Shown here: in pieces, positions 60,896 through 64,000 of the stretch
Numbering within the stretch: the first letter of the stretch is position 1
How the letters are laid out: the number at the start of each line of letters is the position of its first letter
Notes under the pieces: generated by a model
Seen by the model: the letters and a program-made list of their open reading frames with translations, nothing else
Databases searched by the model: none
Told to the model about the DNA's origin: nothing
Translations under genes and position numbers: made by a program
Assembly: GCF_037042905.1 (NCBI RefSeq)
Contig: NC_087246.1
Location: 35,706,001 to 35,770,000 of the forward strand
Reading direction: 5' to 3'
Length of the DNA: 64,000 bases
Source: Lytechinus pictus
Lineage: Eukaryota; Echinodermata; Echinoidea; Temnopleuroida; Toxopneustidae

Positions 60896-62278
60896 TTAGA
60901 CAGTCGTAGCCGGTAAAGCGGTCGTTGGCCCAGGGGTAGGTGGCGGGTTCGTATTTCCCCGTCGGGTTGGCATGGTGGGAGGATGGAAAGCTCTCCTTGC
61001 TTTAAGGGCTGTTAAGTTAAAGAGACAAAATGTTTTTTAATATCATTAAAGATCAGATGATCAAGATAATGCGAAGAAGTGGCACTTAAACAAGTTTCTG
61101 GTTTCATGATAATCACTTTTCTTCAATACAAGCACTTTTTACTACAAAATACCTACAGAATTCAAAGGATTTTGTAATTAGATTGTGGAAGTAGTTTTGA
61201 CCCTATTATTGTCAAAGAAGTATAGAGAACGGGAAGGAGATCAATTAATGAAAAGAAATTAAAAAGAAGTGCCGAGTGTGCAGAAAGAGAAGAAAAAGAA
61301 GAAGAAGGAAAAGGATAAGAAGAAGATGAAGAAGAAGAAGAAGAAAAGAAGAAAAAAGAAGAAGAAGAAGAAGAATAGGAGCATAAGGAGGAAGAAGAGA
61401 ATGAGGAAAATAAAGTGAAAAGTGGGAAAAAAATGAATAGGAATAATCAAAATGTACAATAAAACAAATAAAGGTGAAGAGAAAGATTGATAAGAGATAA
61501 CAAATGTGTGAAAAATTTATCAAGATGTTGTATATTTATATCCCTTCTGTCCGTTATTGCTGCCTTGTCTCTCATGGCCTCACTCTCCGACTGGCCGATA
61601 CACGAACCGTCATTTCCTCAGTTATTTATTGCTTTTTTATCATTTAAACGATAATAAACAAAGTACTCACTGGTACAACGATCGACGACTGTTGAGGGTG
61701 TTGCACACACAATCTCCATAGCGGCACAACCATCGAAGACCATCTGGACAACGGAACGTTCATCGAGGTAGCAGAGTTGTTTATTGTTCGCCTGATCGAG
61801 GTAGCTCTCGACTCTGTCGCCATTGTAACCCGGGGTTTCTCTCACCCCCTCGGCGTAGTCGTGCACGTGATCGAGGACCTCAGAGTTACAGCCACCCTCA
61901 CCTCGCTTCTTCTCCTCGTATCCGGGGCAAGACTTGATAAGATGTTCGTAGATACTCTGTTGACCATTTCCATGAGCTGAATAACACAAAGAGATGGGTA
62001 TTGGCGGTAATGAATTTGTTAAATTTATTAAAATTTTTGATATTAGTAACAAAATCAATAGCAATACTACTACTACTACTAATAATAATAATATTATAAA
62101 AATAACCGTCATGATGAATATCATATTAATCTTAACAACTATGTTTATGATAATGATACTGATAACAATCACAAGAGCAACAAGGAAAACTGTGACCATC
62201 TCGTCCCACTCCTCTGAACATACATATATGTATTTTTACTACTTAATTTAATACAAATTCTAGTAAAATAACAGTTTT

Positions 62279-62318
<40 letters not shown>

Positions 62319-62540
62319 GCTACTACTACTACTACTGATAATAATAATAATAATATAAAAATAACCGTCATGATGAATATCATATTAATCTTAACAACTA
62401 TGTTTATGATAATGATACTGATAACAATCACAAGAGCAACTAGAAAAACTGTGACCATCTCGTCCCACTCCTCTGAACATATGTATTTCTAATACTTAAT
62501 TTAATCATGTTAATACAAATTATAGTAAAATAACGGTTTT

Positions 62541-62600
<60 letters not shown>

Positions 62601-63114
62601 AACAACAACAACAACAACTACTACTACTAATAATAATAATAATTATACTTCTACTAAATACTGTTTCTACTTCTGCTATACTTCTGTTTATACTTCTAAA
62701 AATAATGCTGGCAAATTTACAATTGCATTTGTCTCTCCCATTTACCATGGATCCTACTTGGATCCAAAATACTTACGGAATGCTTCAGATATCGCGATGT
62801 AAGATAAAACAACCAGGCACATTACAGCAGTTGGTTTCATCTGAAAAAAAGAAGAAATATATATTTACAATCACAATCAGATGAAGCAATGTGAAAATCA
62901 GTTAAGTCTAAAGTCTAAAAAGTAGTACAGTCAGTACTACTTTTTAATTCAAACACTCCTTTAATTTAAACATGGAATATATAAAGTGATATATTGATAT
63001 AATTACGAAGGAAATCTCGAATGAAGAACATACTCAATTTCCAGAAGAAGTTAAAGCCATAAAAATAAGAAATGTTTGAAGAAAATTCTACAATTCACTT
63101 ACAGTTGTGGCCAT
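60896..63114 (-). CDS. Cys6-6: six-cysteine secreted protein with Thr/Pro tail, four exons, complete
   Basis: Exons (minus strand): 63103-63114 (MATT), 62777-62840, 61671-61976, 60896-61008 (ends TAA). Phases agree and give 164 residues, the same as Cys6-5. Signal peptide: MATT then MKPTAVMCLVVLSYIAISEA. Exon 3 starts PHGNGQQS and has EHLIKSCPGYEEKK, EVLDHVHDYAE, KQLCYLDE, CAAMEIVC and VVDRCT. Exon 4 (acceptor TTAACAG) starts LKARRAF and is Pro/Thr-rich, ending TTALPATTV. I chose it over other frames because its phase fits and its LKARR start resembles LRKQQ of Cys6-5. Intron 2 contains a tandem duplication with (TAC)n. A TATA box is at 63213-63219. Function unknown; secreted by prediction. 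Confidence 0.83.
61263..61395 (+). repeat. (GAA)n / purine-rich tract
   Basis: AGAAGAAGA repeats with GGA interruptions in intron 3 of Cys6-6. The Phe/Leu-rich minus-strand frames here are repeat artefacts, not membrane proteins. Confidence 0.9.
62080..62590 (+). repeat. Two-copy tandem duplication (~259-bp period) with (TAC)n in intron 2 of Cys6-6
   Basis: ATAACCGTCATGATGAATAT occurs at 62102 and 62361. The match continues through ACTGTGACCATCTCGTCCCA and CCTCTGAACATA to a (TAC)n tract in each unit. The second unit has a longer (TAC)n (62541-62600). Confidence 0.85.
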
Positions 63115-63212
63115 GTTGGATATTCAAAGATACTACGAGGACTTCTTAAAGTTGCCTGAAATTTTTTCTTAGCTTCTCTACTCGAATGATCTCTTGAGAC
63201 CGACCTGCTCAT

Positions 63213-63219
63213 ATTTATA
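63213..63219 (-). promoter_or_regulatory. TATA box of Cys6-6
   Basis: TATAAAT in GTATAAATATGAGCAGGTCG on the minus strand, 99 bp upstream of the ATG. The sequence downstream of the box is also similar to Cys6-5. Confidence 0.65.
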
Positions 63220-64000
63220 CTTTTCTCACTCTCCAGGCAAACAAACTAAAAATCACTTCTTGTAGAAAAAAATAAAAGAAATATGTTGCCAGCAACTGTC
63301 CATTGAGATTAAGACAATGTCCACATTAAGGACAGTGAAATAATAGTAGCCTAGAGTCAGTGGATTTGTCAATTGCCAATTCATCACAGAGAGAATGTCA
63401 GGGGGGCCTCAAGTTTGCCACAATCCTTCTCAGTCATGTCAGTTGAACCTGCACTTTGTTTCTTTGTAAGATGGATTTCAATTGATTTGAGACTAAGTGT
63501 TATGAAGCGAAGCATTAGGATTATTGCTTGTTTCGTCATAATCGAGAATGTGAAAGTGACCGAATTATGAGGTCAATTGACTTACGATACTCCCACATTG
63601 AGGAAAATTATCATTTTGTATACTTAATATTTCACTTGGAACAACTCTAATTGTCTCTGTTTTATCTTTGTAACCATCAGTTTGTCTTGTACTTCAACTA
63701 GGTCTTTCCATTCCCATTCGCTTTGACATTTAGTCGAAATATTTATAGCAGCTTTAAATTCAGCAGAATTAGTATTTTGTTTCATCATTGGAATAATTAA
63801 TGTGATATTTTGAGATCATACATATTTTCCGTTACATCGTGATTTCATCCTCTTCCTTATTACATGTATAGCCTCATTTATATTGCTACAAAGTACAACT
63901 TTTCCCTTCTTAAACCTTAATTGCCTATATTTTTTAGTAATTCATTAAAAAGTAATTGAAGAGAGATAAGTTTTGTCATATATTTTTAAAACTCTGTTGT
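63220..64000. other. Upstream of Cys6-6, no gene seen
   Basis: AT-rich sequence. The short plus-strand frame at 63373-63570 has no splice or domain support. Distal promoter elements of Cys6-6 may lie here. Confidence 0.4.

Noticed and set aside
61245-61523. Leu/Phe-rich frames resembling membrane proteins
   Set aside because: Produced by the (GAA)n purine tract in intron 3 of Cys6-6.

Overview
This window is AT-rich, intron-bearing animal DNA packed with short inverted-repeat transposons, microsatellites and long homopolymers. Exons with GT..AG (one GC..AG) boundaries, a factor V/VIII type C (discoidin) domain spread over three exons, an L1/Tx1-like LINE and many CACTGTAAAA-ended MITEs suggest a marine invertebrate deuterostome. 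A sea urchin or close relative is the best guess; no single protein proves the species. I see no bacterial or viral gene system and no CRISPR array.

The main content is a family of small secreted proteins that I do not recognise. I give them local labels Cys6-1 to Cys6-6. Members share one gene plan: exon 1 codes only 12 nt (four residues, M-x-x-T); exon 2 codes the rest of a signal peptide; exon 3 is a phase 1-1 exon of 285-306 nt with six ordered cysteines (spacing about C-x12-14-C-x31-36-C-x11-15-C-x6-C-x9-15-C-[WST]); exon 4 codes a low-complexity tail rich in Pro/Gly/Trp or Thr/Pro. Nearly all of these exons are too short for an ordinary ORF search. I placed them by matching splice phase between paralogues.

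Layout: Cys6-1 exons 3-4 (+ strand, 147-1695; the 5' part lies outside the window). Cys6-2 (-, 5723-8003, complete). Cys6-3psi (-, 11337-12032), a duplicated exon 3 plus exon 4 with a nonsense codon and no 5' exons. Cys6-3 (-, 15142-17561, complete). A discoidin-domain gene fragment (-, 22731-25353). About 12 kb of transposon-rich DNA (25.4-37.4 kb). Cys6-4 (-, 37469-42842, complete, long repeated tail; its last intron carries a 2.3-kb hAT-like element). Cys6-5 (-, 49874-52158, complete). A region with a LINE and hAT-like elements (53-60 kb). Cys6-6 (-, 60896-63114, complete).

The five complete genes lie on the minus strand, each with a TATA box about 95-125 bp upstream of the ATG. Cys6-3 and Cys6-4 also share a 40-bp element (37/40 identical) just upstream of the TATA box, so they are probably co-regulated. 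The products are predicted to be secreted, disulfide-bonded proteins of about 150-230 residues. Their function is unknown, and I claim no more than 'secreted, cysteine-rich, low-complexity tail'.
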